Source of the DNA: Cyclonatronum proteinivorum
GTDB taxonomy: Bacteria; Bacteroidota; Rhodothermia; Balneolales; Cyclonatronaceae
Length of the DNA stretch: 64,000 nt
Assembly: GCF_003353065.1 (NCBI RefSeq)
Contig: NZ_CP027806.1
Coordinates: 3,988,501-4,052,500, forward strand
Direction of reading: 5' to 3'
The translations under genes were made by a program, and so were the position numbers. Below the pieces are notes generated by a model. That model was given only the letters and a program-made list of their open reading frames with translations. It did no database searches and had not been told where the DNA came from. The number at the start of each line of letters is the position of its first letter. Positions within the stretch are counted from its first letter, which is position 1. Positions 8,907 to 19,177 of this stretch are shown here, piece after piece.

Positions 8907-10052
8907 TTATGTCATAAATTCAAAACCGTTATTGGATGCGATGGAAACCAGCGGCTGAATGACCTCCCTGAACCGGGCTTCATCCAGCTCCTGCGTCTGC
9001 GCCATATTGGGCAGGACCGTCAGGTAATCCTCCAGCAGTTTGTTCCGGGGTGCCTTTCGCCGGAGGATGTCGTACGCGTTTTTCTGCAAGCCGAAAAACG
9101 GCTCAAAATACCTTTCCAGCCGCGGCAGCTTGTTGCTTTTGATGCTGTTGAACGTTTTGTCCGCGGGAATCAGATTCCAAATCAGGTCGTGTGACACAAA
9201 GGAATAAGGGATGAAATGCTCCACCGCGTAGCTGCCTTTGGTGAGGTTTTCGCCGGTGTAGATGCAGCGGACCGAGCCGAGCTCCGCCAGCACCACATCC
9301 CAGAACTGGGTGCGCTGCCGGGTGAGGGCGTTTCGGACCGCCGGTTTAATCAGCTTGTTTGCGATATCCGGCACGTTGGGATTTTTGGACTGCAGGAACA
9401 GGGTCAGGTTCCAGTAGCAGAAATCCTTGAGGATGCGCGCATTGGCCAGCAGATACGGCTGCCATGCGGGGTTGATGCGGATGAAATCCGGATACAGGGC
9501 ATACGGGCAATCCGATGCAAACCCCTGCGATGCCGCATAAATGCGCTTCTCCAGCTGCGCATCCCCTTCCCTGCCCTGCCCGGGAAACCACGGACTCAAA
9601 AACCGGAATGGCACATTCCGGTTGAAATGCCAGAGCAGCGCGCGGGTCCGGGGATTTTCCGAAGCCAGCAGCTTCTGCACCACCGCCTCCCGCCGCTCAT
9701 CAATCGTAATCGTCTCAATTTGGTTCACCTCCCGGATGGCCTCCTGAATAAGGTCCTGCCGCCCAAAAGAAATATGGAAATAGTTGACCGTGTACCAGGC
9801 ATTGGCAATCATCCGCGCAAACAGCTCCCGCTTCCCCAGCACCACGCCGCCCCCGTTGTCGAGACCTGCAACTGCTTCTGCCCCAAAATCTGAACCGACT
9901 GCGGAACCAGAACCAGTTCCCGAAGCACCCCCCTCCTCCTCCAGCCCCTGAAGTATCGCAAGCAGCCAGAAGAATTTATAAGTCGCCGTCGTGCGGTTAA
10001 AGCAGGCGGCAAGCAGGTGGATGGGGAGGGATGGGGATGGGGGGAGGGGCAT
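8907..10052 (-). CDS. HNH endonuclease domain protein
   Basis: A 381-residue protein. The C-terminal half has an HNH/His-Me finger fold: C263-Ile-Tyr-Thr-Gly, then VEHFIPYSF with the general base His279, then WNLIPADKTFNSIKSNKLP with Asn293 and Asn302. The partner cysteine pair usual in zinc-type HNH proteins is not complete, so it probably lacks the structural zinc. The N-terminal region (FNRTTATYKFFWLLAIL, then ELFARMIANAWYTVNYFHISFGRQD) is helical and looks like a conserved recognition domain that I cannot name. Between these two blocks, residues 38-74 are Gly/Ser/Ala-rich low complexity, probably a lineage-specific insert. The first 8 residues are proline-rich; Met1 at 10052 is the only upstream ATG seen. 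It is the first gene of a two-gene operon with the methyltransferase-HIT fusion. Confidence 0.85.
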   Translation of the reverse strand: MPLPPSPSLPIHLLAACFNRTTATYKFFWLLAILQGLEEEGGASGTGSGSAVGSDFGAEAVAGLDNGGGVVLGKRELFARMIANAWYTVNYFHISFGRQDLIQEAIREVNQIETITIDERREAVVQKLLASENPRTRALLWHFNRNVPFRFLSPWFPGQGREGDAQLEKRIYAASQGFASDCPYALYPDFIRINPAWQPYLLANARILKDFCYWNLTLFLQSKNPNVPDIANKLIKPAVRNALTRQRTQFWDVVLAELGSVRCIYTGENLTKGSYAVEHFIPYSFVSHDLIWNLIPADKTFNSIKSNKLPRLERYFEPFFGLQKNAYDILRRKAPRNKLLEDYLTVLPNMAQTQELDEARFREVIQPLVSIASNNGFEFMT

Positions 10053-10429
10053 TATTGAAAGGGGATATTATTAAATGAAATCCAGCACTTTTGGAATGTA
10101 AGGATTTCGGCTTTTAATCAGATAATTTACCAGAAAAAGGGGTACTTGGAAAGGTATGCTGCCGGATTAATTCACTGTCGATTAAAAACCTTTGCAAGAC
10201 CAATCCTTTTTATTTGCATTATTGTCTCGGATATTGGCCCAATTTGTTTTTAAAGTCTATGTTGGGAAACTGAATGGAATTTAAAACTGTCCGCCCCAGA
10301 CACACTTTTTGAAATACTACCGAAGCTAATTTGCAAGCATAAATAATTTCATTTAACTTAAATACTACTTTTAAACAAATACACTTCTTATAGGCTAATA
10401 TTGATTTATTAATAGAATAAGGTGGTTAT
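10053..10429. other. AT-rich intergenic region upstream of the HNH operon
   Basis: No gene is visible. The composition is clearly more AT-rich than the coding regions on the left. It must contain the promoter of the minus-strand HNH operon and possibly one for the small plus-strand gene at 10430. I could not assign a convincing promoter or operator. Confidence 0.5.
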
Positions 10430-10597
10430 ATGGATGATATTATATCTGTACTAGTATACATTTTAGAGGTTGCTGTGAAATACATTGATCCTGATCCTTT
10501 AATAGAACGCTTTGAAAAAGGTAGTGTTCACTTCCATCAGTGTTTTTGCACCAGATTGCATCTACAAAGAGCAATGGGAATTGGGCATTTTTCCTGA
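10430..10597 (+). CDS. Short gene start, probably disrupted or frameshifted next to the IS5-type element
   Basis: A well-placed ribosome site (AAGGTGG, 4 bases before the ATG) precedes MDDIISVLVYILEVAVKYID, which looks like a genuine protein start: a hydrophobic helix followed by a charged segment (PLIERFEKGSVHF). The frame ends after 55 codons. From about 10512 a different frame gives the equally protein-like VVFTSISVFAPDCIYKEQWELGIFPEM, so a frameshift near 10512-10530 is possible. The IS5-type transposase gene lies just downstream in the opposite orientation. I do not recognise the family. The start is more trustworthy than the end. Confidence 0.4.
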   Translation: MDDIISVLVYILEVAVKYIDPDPLIERFEKGSVHFHQCFCTRLHLQRAMGIGHFS

Positions 10598-10609
10598 AAT
10601 GACCTCTTA

Positions 10610-11760
10610 CACAGGCTCAAATAAGCTCTATTTCGTCCAATTTGTGGGTTATTTATCCCCAATTGATGGTTCATCGACATACCAATCCCCCGAAAGGTTT
10701 GTGTTTGCTCAAAATCCATAATGCCCTTGTCACATTCCAGCAGGCACAGTTATTGGCAAAAGTGAAAGCATTTCTGGCTATGTTTTTGGCTTGCATAGCC
10801 ACTAAACCAGCTGTCGTTTTCATCCATGCAAACGGATTCTCTACCTGAGCCCGGACGCTGCTGTACTGCTTATTCTTCCTTTTTTGTTTTTTAGATAGCT
10901 TTTGACCTTTCTTCGGTTTATTCAGAACACCGTAAAACCATCCGTCTTTGCGGGACGCCTCTTTGTAGGACTCCAGATAGTAGGCCTTATCACCCCATAA
11001 GCTCATTTCATCATAACTGATGAGTTCGTCAAGGGGTTTTTGATCATTTCTGTGTGCAGGCGTGAATCGCTGTTTCCTGATGAGTTTAGTACCTACATCA
11101 ACGCCAATATGCCCTTTATACCCGAAATAATAGCGTTTCCCCTTTTTGGTAGAATGGGCGTCGGTGTCAATTTGTGATGAGGGTTTTTCGGACAGCTCCT
11201 GGCGCCGCTCTTTTTTAAGAGGCCGGTTCACGGAGTTGATGATCGTTGCATCCACAACGGTACCACGTTTTAGCATCATGCCTCTTTGCTCAAGTTGCCC
11301 TGTAATCTGATCAAAAATGATATCTCCAAGTCCATGCTGTATGATGGCTTCCTTAAACCTCCAAAATGTAGTAAAATCGGGAATATCATGGTCGAGATTG
11401 ATTCCTACAAACCGTTGGAAGCTTAAGCGATCGATGAGCTGATCTTCCAACTGGGGATTGCTTAGGTTGAATAATGATTGCAGAAACACCGCTTTAACCA
11501 TCCAACTGACTGGCTTTCGGGGACGCCCGCCTTTGGTTTTACTGGTTTGATCAATAACCGAAAGTTTTTGGTAAATAGGTTGCCAGTCAATGAGCTTGTC
11601 AATTTTAATTAGCTTGGCAGCCATTTGAGATGATTTACGCCTGCGGGCAAGCAGTTCATCAGAAAATCCGAGTTGATTGGTTGTCTTCATATCTATAGTA
11701 TTATCAATACTATAACCTAATATAAAATACTAATAAGTAGGTGAATTTACAAGCCTATAT
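10610..11760 (-). mobile_element. IS5-type insertion sequence, ends approximate
   Basis: The transposase gene at 10671-11690 defines the element. Candidate ends are the imperfect inverted pair AGGCTCAAAT near 10613 and AGGCTTGTAAAT (inverted) near 11744-11755, which would give an element of about 1.15 kb, usual for the group. I could not confirm a target-site duplication, so the borders carry an uncertainty of tens of bases. Confidence 0.5.
10671..11690 (-). CDS. IS5 family transposase
   Basis: A 339-residue DDE transposase. The N-terminal domain (GGRPRKPVSWMVKAVFLQSLFNLSNPQLEDQL, residues 54-85) is the helical DNA-binding part of the IS5-like (DUF772) proteins, followed by DFTTFWRFKEAI. Catalytic residues are Asp147 in GTVVDATII, Asp234 in LWGDKAYY and Glu284 in RAQVENPFAWMK, with the Y-x2-R-x3-E-x6-K-like pattern around it. 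GHIGVDVGTKLI is the expected beta-strand of the RNase H fold. The frame is intact and of full length, so the element may still move. It separates a truncated gene start on the left from an unrecognised gene on the right. Confidence 0.93.
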   Translation of the reverse strand: MKTTNQLGFSDELLARRRKSSQMAAKLIKIDKLIDWQPIYQKLSVIDQTSKTKGGRPRKPVSWMVKAVFLQSLFNLSNPQLEDQLIDRLSFQRFVGINLDHDIPDFTTFWRFKEAIIQHGLGDIIFDQITGQLEQRGMMLKRGTVVDATIINSVNRPLKKERRQELSEKPSSQIDTDAHSTKKGKRYYFGYKGHIGVDVGTKLIRKQRFTPAHRNDQKPLDELISYDEMSLWGDKAYYLESYKEASRKDGWFYGVLNKPKKGQKLSKKQKRKNKQYSSVRAQVENPFAWMKTTAGLVAMQAKNIARNAFTFANNCACWNVTRALWILSKHKPFGGLVCR

Positions 11761-11779
11761 GTAATAATATTAATAATTT

Positions 11780-12319
11780 ATGTCCCATATTTGCCGCGTA
11801 GAGGTTTTGCAAAGGTTTCTTACATTACATATGGCAGTTTTTGCCAACGTCCAACAGTTGGACTACAACTACGACATCCAAAGCTGTTTCAACGAGAATA
11901 AAACTGTACAGGCGGCGCTGTACGAAAGCCTGACGAGCGAGCTTAGGATTGACGCCCTGAATACCATGCTGGAAATCCCAATCACCGAAGCGGATGTGGC
12001 CAATCTACGGCCTCTTTCGCAGTCCAATGCTACCGATGTTGAGTTATGTACCTACATACATTCAATATATCCAGAGTCAAAATGGAACAATATTGGAAAC
12101 CGCTATTATATTTACCACTATCGTGCAAACGATTTTTTCTTTAATGTTTACCTTATGATCCCCAAAAGCCCGGATGATCCTGATTTTGTCCTAACAGAAG
12201 ACCGATATAGGATAATTAACACCCAAGGTTTCGATGTTGCATCGGGGTTCCAATCAAGTGGAATTCTTACCGGCTTAAAAAATTACCCCGGCATGGTTTT
12301 GCCTGACAGCAGTAATTGA
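11780..12319 (+). CDS. Unrecognised protein, possibly lacking its true N-terminus
   Basis: 179 codons from the first ATG; a likelier start is Met18 at 11831, because the first 17 residues look like non-coding flank. The body has a balanced composition and reads as a folded domain: helices around NKTVQAALYESLTSELRIDALNTML, then a Tyr/Phe-rich region (NRYYIYHYRANDFFFNVYLMIP). No signal peptide, membrane helix or catalytic motif is recognised. It starts only a few tens of bases after the IS5-type element, which may have removed its original 5' end, and it ends shortly before a remnant homologous to the gene cut by IS66. A C-terminal effector or immunity domain is one possibility, but that is speculation. 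Confidence 0.45.
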   Translation: MSHICRVEVLQRFLTLHMAVFANVQQLDYNYDIQSCFNENKTVQAALYESLTSELRIDALNTMLEIPITEADVANLRPLSQSNATDVELCTYIHSIYPESKWNNIGNRYYIYHYRANDFFFNVYLMIPKSPDDPDFVLTEDRYRIINTQGFDVASGFQSSGILTGLKNYPGMVLPDSSN

Positions 12320-12379
12320 TATTAGTTTAAGCGCATGAAGTTTCAACCCGTCCTCTTTGTTTCCATTTAAGCACTTAGC

Positions 12380-12454
12380 GGTAATGGCCATGCCAACAGG
12401 GAAAGCTTTCATGACATACCCGGAAAAGCTACCATACATCGCGATAACGTGTGA
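12380..12454 (+). pseudogene. Decayed fragment homologous to part of the gene at 4341-4955
   Basis: The frame GNGHANRESFHDIP matches GNGHDNNEGFHGIP encoded at about 4744-4785; the DNA also aligns over roughly 50 bases with about three quarters identity. It stops at TGA 12452-12454 and has no start. This shows that the hypothetical gene family existed on both sides of the island. Confidence 0.5.
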
Positions 12455-12975
12455 AGCCCCACACACACTTTTTTGCTTAATCCGGAATCATGCACTTGAA
12501 ATGTTAATTGACCTAATCTAAGTCGCAGTAAGACGCAACTGTGGAACCAACCATACTATCCCAAAATGCGCGGAACATAAGTTACGCTCTTATTGCGGAG
12601 GGGCGACAGCCTTGTCTTTATATCAAGGACTTTGAGTCAGGTTTGATGCTTCTTCGGGTTTTGTTTGCAAATCAGGCGGACAACCCCAGGGCTGACCCGA
12701 ACGTGCCCCGAACGTGACCCGAACATGACCCGAAGGATCTCCTTGTATAAGATACCGGATCCTTCGACTTCGCTGCGCTTCGCTCAGGATGACATGGTCC
12801 CCCCGGGTCAAACGGCGCGGTCTGCCGCGACGGGTTTATTGAAGGGGTCGCTCTCCTCCTGAGGATAGCCCTGCTTGTGCAGGAATCAGGCGCCAAAAAG
12901 CACGGGCTTCTCCGCTGGTTTGGGATTTCAGGAACCGGCACTGCGCACAGTGATGTGCACGGGGTTCTCCCCCCA
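12455..12975. repeat. Intergenic region with an 11-bp tandem repeat and a partial palindromic repeat
   Basis: No gene is visible. At about 12695-12737 an 11-bp unit close to ACCCGAACGTG is repeated four times. At 12757-12800 one arm of the genome-wide repeat (GATCCTTCGACTTCGCTGCG) appears, followed by the core GGCGCGGTCTGCCGCG; the second arm is decayed, ending with CTCCTGAGGATAG near 12870. Confidence 0.65.
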
Positions 12976-13018
12976 AAAACCAAAACAGGAACCCAAACTT
13001 GCGTTCGGGTTCCTGTTT
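12976..13018 (-). terminator. Terminator of the first giant T9SS gene
   Basis: AAACAGGAACCC (12983-12994) pairs perfectly with GGGTTCCTGTTT (13007-13018); the minus-strand transcript then enters a T-rich stretch. A near copy of this hairpin lies behind the second giant gene at 20291-20331, so it was duplicated together with the gene. Confidence 0.8.
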
Positions 13019-13111
13019 GTTCTTCGGCCGATAAATTGCCCCTGAACCGGCCGAATAGGCTGTTCCGGGTTTCCTTCTTTGGTGAAGGGGTTCCGGGTAA
13101 ATACCGGGGGC

Positions 13112-16100
13112 TTATTTCACCAGCATCATCTTGCGGGTTTGGACCATTTCGCCGGCTACGATGCGGTAGATGTACACGCCGCTGGAGAGGCGGGAGGCAT
13201 CGAAGGTGACGGTGTGCGTGCCTGCGCTTATGCGGCCGTTCACAAGTTGCTCCACGCGCTGACCGAGTAGGTTGAAGACTTCAAGGCGGACGTCCGCGGC
13301 TTCGGGCAGGGCGAAGGTGATTTGCGTGGTGGGGTTGAACGGGTTCGGGTAGTTCTGACGCAGCCCGAAGGCAAGCGGCAGGTCTGTTTCGGGTTCGGTG
13401 GAAGTCGGCTGTGTTACGATCAGCTGTCCTGATACGTGGAACAGCTCATTCCAGAACCCGCCGCCCAGCTCATGATACCCGCCGTACACGAAGCTGTGGT
13501 TTTCCAGCCGGAAGCGGGTCGCGAAGTAGTATTCGCCTTCCGGTAGATCTCTACCGGCGCTGACCACAAAAGCCGCGCGTTCGTCGTTCATCTGTACAAA
13601 ACTTCCTTCTATCCACACCTCATCATCCCAGAAACCGGGGTGCACATTTTCGGTATGGAAGCCCGCCCACATTTGGATGGGCGCATCGTGAAGATCAAGA
13701 TTTTCATCCATCGCTTCCGCAAGGCCGTGTATTTCGAAGTTTTCGCCCTGTTCGATTTCGATGAAGCCCGGTCCCTCGAGATTCGCCCAGCGCAGACCGC
13801 TTTCGCTCTCGGTTACGGTGAGGGTGACCGGTATTTCTGCAAGCGGCGTAAGCGGAGAGTTGGTGCTGATCCGCAGGCTTACCGTGTAACTGCCCGGCTC
13901 GAGACCAGTGGCATCGACCATGAGCGTGATTTCCATCGAAGCATCGGGGGCAATAACGCCCTGCGTTGGGTTTGCAGAAAGGAAGTTTTCCATAACCCCT
14001 TCCAACAGGAAGTTCAGGTTGGCCTCACCTGGAAGCAAAATCCCTGCATCCAAAAGCGAGCTCCAGTTAGTGAAGCCTCCTTCAAAGAAATCAATGGCGT
14101 CTATCAGCAAAGCGTCGTCTTCACCCTGCGGGCTTACGAACTGAAACCACAGGCCCGCGCTTGAGCCAAAGTCATCTACCTGCACCGCCACGACCAGCCA
14201 GTAGCGGCCATCCCCCAGCGGCAGGCGTTCGCCCGTCGCTTCGGCAATGTCCAGCCCGACCCGTGAAACCCGGGCCCCAAGCTCATCTTCGTTCAGATCT
14301 TCGATAAAGATTCCCGGTGTGGTAAAGTCACCGCTGAAAACAAATACCGGCTCTTCGCCACCGGCATCCGGACTGCCCGCGGGCTGTCCATCAGCATCAT
14401 TGTAGATATAAAATTCGAAACCACTTGCTATCTGATCAATCCGAAGTCCGGAAAGGCTGAAGCCCACCACGGAGATCCGCTCTATCATGGCTGCACCTTG
14501 AATGAAGAAGTCATCCGACGAGTACACGCCGGTACCGGTGTTTGCAAAACGGCTGCTGATGATTCCCTGAAAATCATCCGGCGTTTGTTCCCAGATAATT
14601 TCCCGCTCGTCCATAAGCTGTGCCTGACCGGCTGTTCCCATTTGCGACAAAGCCTGATGTGCAAATCGCTGACGGGCCTGCACCATATCATTAAGCACAA
14701 GCACGCCGCTGTTCGGTTTAGCTTCGCTACCGGTTCCGGTACGCTCATTTTTTGAGCGAAGCGGACGCTCACTGCCATCCGGCATTTGCAGCGAAAGGAG
14801 GCTGAATTCTAGATCTGCATCACCGGTGTTGGACAGGGTGATGGAGGAGGTCGTCATTTCATTTTGGGGCAGTTCAAATGTCAGCGGGCTTGTATCCACC
14901 TCAAGGGCACCCGGCTCGCTCGCAGTTGCGCTCAGGCTTACGACGACATCCCCTGAAACGGAATTGCTTTCTATCACCAGCTCACCGGTGAAATCGCCGG
15001 AGCTTGTCGCATCAAAACGTACGCTTACCGCTGCGCTGACACCCGGCTGCAGGCCGAAGCTTCCGGCCTCGGATGAAAAGCCCTCACCCGTTACCGCAAC
15101 ACCGCTTACCTCAACCCGGTCGCTGCCGGTATTGGTCACGACCACGTTTCGGGTGCGGCTGTCCCCGTTAAACACGTTTCCAAAATCCAGCACCGAATCT
15201 TCCGCAACAAGCTTGGGTTCGCCGGCTATGGTGAGCGATCCTTCGATCACGAACGCCGTGTTTTCAGGATCATTGGTCACCAGCATCAGCTTGTCATCAT
15301 AACTTCCGGCATTCAGGTCGAAGGTAGAGACATCCAGACTCACGGTTTGTGTTTCACCGGCTGCCACCGTACCGCTGAAGGGTGTAGCCGCTGTGAAAAA
15401 CGGCGCCTGTTCAATGAGTCCGCCAAGCGTGATTTCGCCGCTCCAAACACCGAGAGAGTTGTTGACCCAGCCGTTGCCGATCCAGACGTAAACCTCCTCA
15501 AATTCATAGGGATTGTTCAGCACTATCGTTCTTTGAACGGCTGTTCCGGGCTCATCTGAACCTCCGGTTGACCAGAAAAACCGGTCAGGATTCGGCACGA
15601 ACGGCAATGCGCCGCCCACCTGAAACAGGATGTTGTTGGCGTTCGCGAAATTGAGTTCGGGGGTTGAGGTAATCAGGACAACAAGGTCGCTGGCCGAGGT
15701 GTTGTTGGTTGACTCCTCGAGGATGAAGTCAGCCGTAATCACATCCATGGTGCCGCTTACGGCTTCACCGACCATGGTGAATTCGCGGCCAAAGGCGAGA
15801 AAGCTATCCATTTCAATCAGGAAGCCATCTACGGAGCTGGCGGGCTGTGTGGTTTCTGCGGTTTCCTCAAAACGCTGCATCGCCTGCACGAGAGCTTCGT
15901 GATGACTTGCATCAAGCCGACCGGCTTCAGCTTCAGCTATCAGCATGCGGTCGCGGTAAATGCTCAGACTCTCTTCATCCAGCGCAGCATCTGCGGTGAA
16001 CTGCGTGCGCAGGAACTCAGAGGCCGAACCGGAAACTTTGGTGCGGTTCAGTCCGCGTTCTTCCACCTCAAACCGGGGGAAGCTGAATTCAAGCAGACCG

Positions 16101-18820
16101 TTTCCACTGTTACCGATTTCGAGGGTGGCTGTGGTGGTCTCACCCGCTTCCAGGGAAAACGCAAAGTCAAGCGGACTAACCGATGCAACCGGACGCTCGG
16201 TCACGTTTGCCAGGAGCGTGATTTCATGATCCGGACGAATAGGATCGTTGGTATCGAAGGTTAAGGAGCCTTCCTTCGGCCCAAGCTCACCGGAGCTGAA
16301 GCTCACTTCGATGTTTTTGGGAATCATGGGGTCGAGCACCAGCGTCTCCACTCCGACCGAGAAGGCCGGGTTTGTGATTTCGAAGTTGCTAAGCACCAGC
16401 GGCGCAGTACCTGTGTTCAGCACCGTGAATGAGCGGGTGGCTTCCAGCCCCTCTGAGACATTGCCGAAATTGAGGATATTCAGGCCAATCAAAAATTCAG
16501 GCGTGCCGTCCACAAACAGGGTTATGGGGAATAATTTATTCGGCGTAACCGGATCGTTGCTGATGATCTGCATCAGCCACTGATAGGTTCCCGCCGGGAT
16601 GTTTTCAGCCGAAATGCCGAGTTCGATTTCGAGAGCCTCTCCTCCGGCTATGCTGCCAAAACCGGGTTCTGCACCGGTGATGAAGGGCGGAGCTGTCGAA
16701 CTTAAACCCGAAATCGTAATGGTCCCCTCCCAAACCGCGGGTCCGCCGGACGCAAAGCCGTGCCCTACAAAAATGTAAATGTCCTCGAGGGAAATCGGAC
16801 CGCCCGTGAAGAAGGTGGACGACACCACGGTACCGGGTTCAGTGCTCGTACCGCCTACCCACTGTGTTCCATTATCCGCAATCTGATCCGAACCACCAAG
16901 TTGAAACAGAAAGTCATCTGGATTGTTAAAATCCGGTTCAGGGGTAGTTGCGAGGAGTACTGTGAGGTCGCGCGCGGCGGTAGTGCTGTTGTTTTCGGTC
17001 ATGATAAAATCGCCGGAAATCTGCGTAAGCGCACCGCTGAGGGCCGTAGATGACAGCACAAAAGCACCAGGATCCGGACTGAAGTCATCGAGGATAACCT
17101 GAAACTGATTGGTTGCCTGAAGTTCGGTTTGAGAGGGTTGGGCATCCGTCATCGCAAACTCGTTTGAGCCGTAAGTAACCGGCTCAAGGACTTCCGCTGC
17201 AGCGGCGGGCAGGGCTTCAATCAACCCCTGCTCCTGTGCGAAAAGCATATTGCGGGCATTCAGATAAGCTGAAGAAGGCCGGACGGAAGCGGGCGTGCAC
17301 TGAACTGCCCCTGCGTCTCCGCGCAGCTGTATCTCGTTACCTGCCGGGAGTAACAACAAAAAGTCGAGCACGCCTTCACCCTTGTTTTCAACTTCAAAAG
17401 TCGCTGTTTTCGAGTCACCGGATTCGAGATTCAGATTCAGGAGTTCGGGGTTGAGTCCGATTTCCGGCGTGCCTATGGCTTCTCCGAGGAGATTGAGCGA
17501 AACCGTCGGGTTTTCGGTATCATTGGTACCGAACGTCAGCGTCCCGTTTGAAACTCCGATCGCCGTAGCTTCAAAAGTCACTTCTACGGTTACAGAGCCT
17601 GATGGCAAGATTTCGAAGACTTCAGCGGAGGCAGAAAAATCGAGATTGTCAATAAAAAACGTGTCCGTTACCAGCGTGTCATTGCCGGTGTTGATGATAT
17701 TGAAAGCCAGGGTTTTCGAAAAGCCGTCGAACACTTCTCCAAAATCAAGGACTTCCGGGTTGACCGTAGCGGTCGGACTGCCTTCAACATGAAGAATAAC
17801 CGGAATATCCGTATCACCGGAAGAGCTAAGAAGCGTAAGTGTATCTTCATAGGCGCCCGCAAACCGGCTTCCCGATTCAAACAAGGCACTCACATTAATG
17901 CTCTCTCCCGGGGTAAGGGAGCCGGAGGCCGGGCTGACTTCTGTGATGAAATCCACTGTTCCCTGAATGCCTTCCAGGAGGATTTCACCCGTCCATGCGC
18001 CGGCTGAAACCCATGAATTGCCCAGCCATACATACAGCCCGTCAAGCTGAAGCGGTGTATCGAAGGTTACCTGTTCCAGCACGCCCGATGAAGGGCCGCC
18101 GGTCTGCCAGTCAATGCGCTCAATACCGCTGAAAATATCCGAGTTGTTTCCGCCAAGCTGTATCACTACGGTTTCTTCGTTAAGCTCCGGTTCTGTTGTA
18201 AAGAAAACAACGAGGTCGTCACTCCACAGGAGGGGAAAAGGCTGAACGATGGCAATTTAGGCACTGTAGCCGGTCCAGCTTCCGGAAACCGGCGTCTCGG
18301 AATAAAGGACAAACTCCAGCCCATCGAATGCGGCATTTTCGAACGTAATCGGGAAAACCGGGCCTTCCGACTGCATCGAAGTCCCCGAAGCACCCGTGTT
18401 TTGTCGCGATTCGAAATCTTCAATTATCCGCTGTTCTGCAGCATTGGGGTTGGGAAGTTCGCCTGCCACCCAGCGCGCCAGTATTTCACGCTGTGCAAGG
18501 TTCTCTGCCCCGGGCTGATTTGGCAACTGTGCCAGGAAAGCATTTGAAAGCGCGGCAACGGACCCGCGCAACAAGGCCGGACGCTCGTCCGACTCAAAAC
18601 CAGGAAAAAGGAAGCTCACAGCTTCATTACTGTTGTTGGTGAGCGTAAAATCCACCAATGTACTACTGTTAGGAAGGAGATCCGCTTCAAGCACCGGCGG
18701 ATCAATCGTAAGGCCTTGCTGCGCAGTTAGCGGCTGTGCTCCAAGCGTTAAAACCAGAATTAGAACCAGCAAGGGGAATCTAAAACAGGCTGGGGCATCA
18801 TACATTATCATTTTTTTCAT
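13112..18820 (-). pseudogene. Giant T9SS cargo protein with choice-of-anchor D repeats, interrupted by one in-frame TAA
   Basis: Read through the stop, the gene codes 1902 residues, against 1899 for the intact paralogue at 20426-26125. A signal peptide ends near LTAQ (residue 34). After 187 residues (SGSWTGYSA) comes TAA at 18257-18259; the same frame then continues 11 codons later with [20 protein letters not shown], matching [12 protein letters not shown] in the paralogue, so there is no frameshift. The body alternates a beta-sandwich repeat (DFxxxES...QLGG...VWIGNxW) with choice-of-anchor D (ASH-like) domains of the LDFGxVFxG...NTGxxxL type. The C-terminus is a type A T9SS sorting domain ([14 protein letters not shown] ... 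SSGVYIYRI ... KMMLVK). Either a recent nonsense mutation or a sequence error would explain the stop. The downstream part could not be exported without the signal peptide. Confidence 0.8.
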
Positions 18821-18964
18821 AGGTCAACTCAAAATTGCGTGTGAAGGTGGTATTGTATCGGAGCAATCAACCTTATAACACTTCAATCAGGCGGACTACA
18901 CAGAAATTCAGGCATTTATATTTTTCTTTTGGCGCATTGTCGCAAGGTAAAGCCAAATAAAGTG

Positions 18965-19165
18965 TTATGCCCACCAACCCGCATTATTGACAATTAAACA
19001 GAATTTACTTGCTGAATGTAAGTTTAAATTTGGCTTAGCGAAAGACACTGGCGGCCCAGATTTTAGTATGGTGTAAAGACTGGGCACCGAGCGAAGCGAT
19101 TCCCGCGCAGCGAAATTTCCCCGCTGGCTGCGTTGAAGCTGAAAACTCATGCTCAGGGTATTTAG
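18965..19165 (-). repeat. Dispersed repeat of about 200 bp, copy 1
   Basis: On the minus strand this matches 31565-31770 on the plus strand: both read GAGCATGAGTTTTCAG, then GGGGAATTTCGCTGCGCGGG, a Cys/Ser-like frame and an end near TTAATTGT-AATAATGCGGG. The segment contains the inverted GCGAAGCG/CGCTGCGC hairpin. A 58-60 residue frame (MSFQLQRxQRGNFAARESLRS) is shared by both copies, but no ribosome site is evident, so I treat it as a DNA repeat. Confidence 0.7.
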
Positions 19166-19177
19166 AGCGAATGGTTG

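Noticed and set aside
10053-10429. Possible riboswitch or small RNA upstream of the HNH operon
   Set aside because: Only AT-rich sequence is seen; I could not draw a stable conserved-looking fold.
18965-19150. A 61-residue conserved frame in the dispersed repeat
   Set aside because: It is shared by two repeat copies, but without a ribosome site and with a diverging C-terminus; reported as a repeat and not as a gene.
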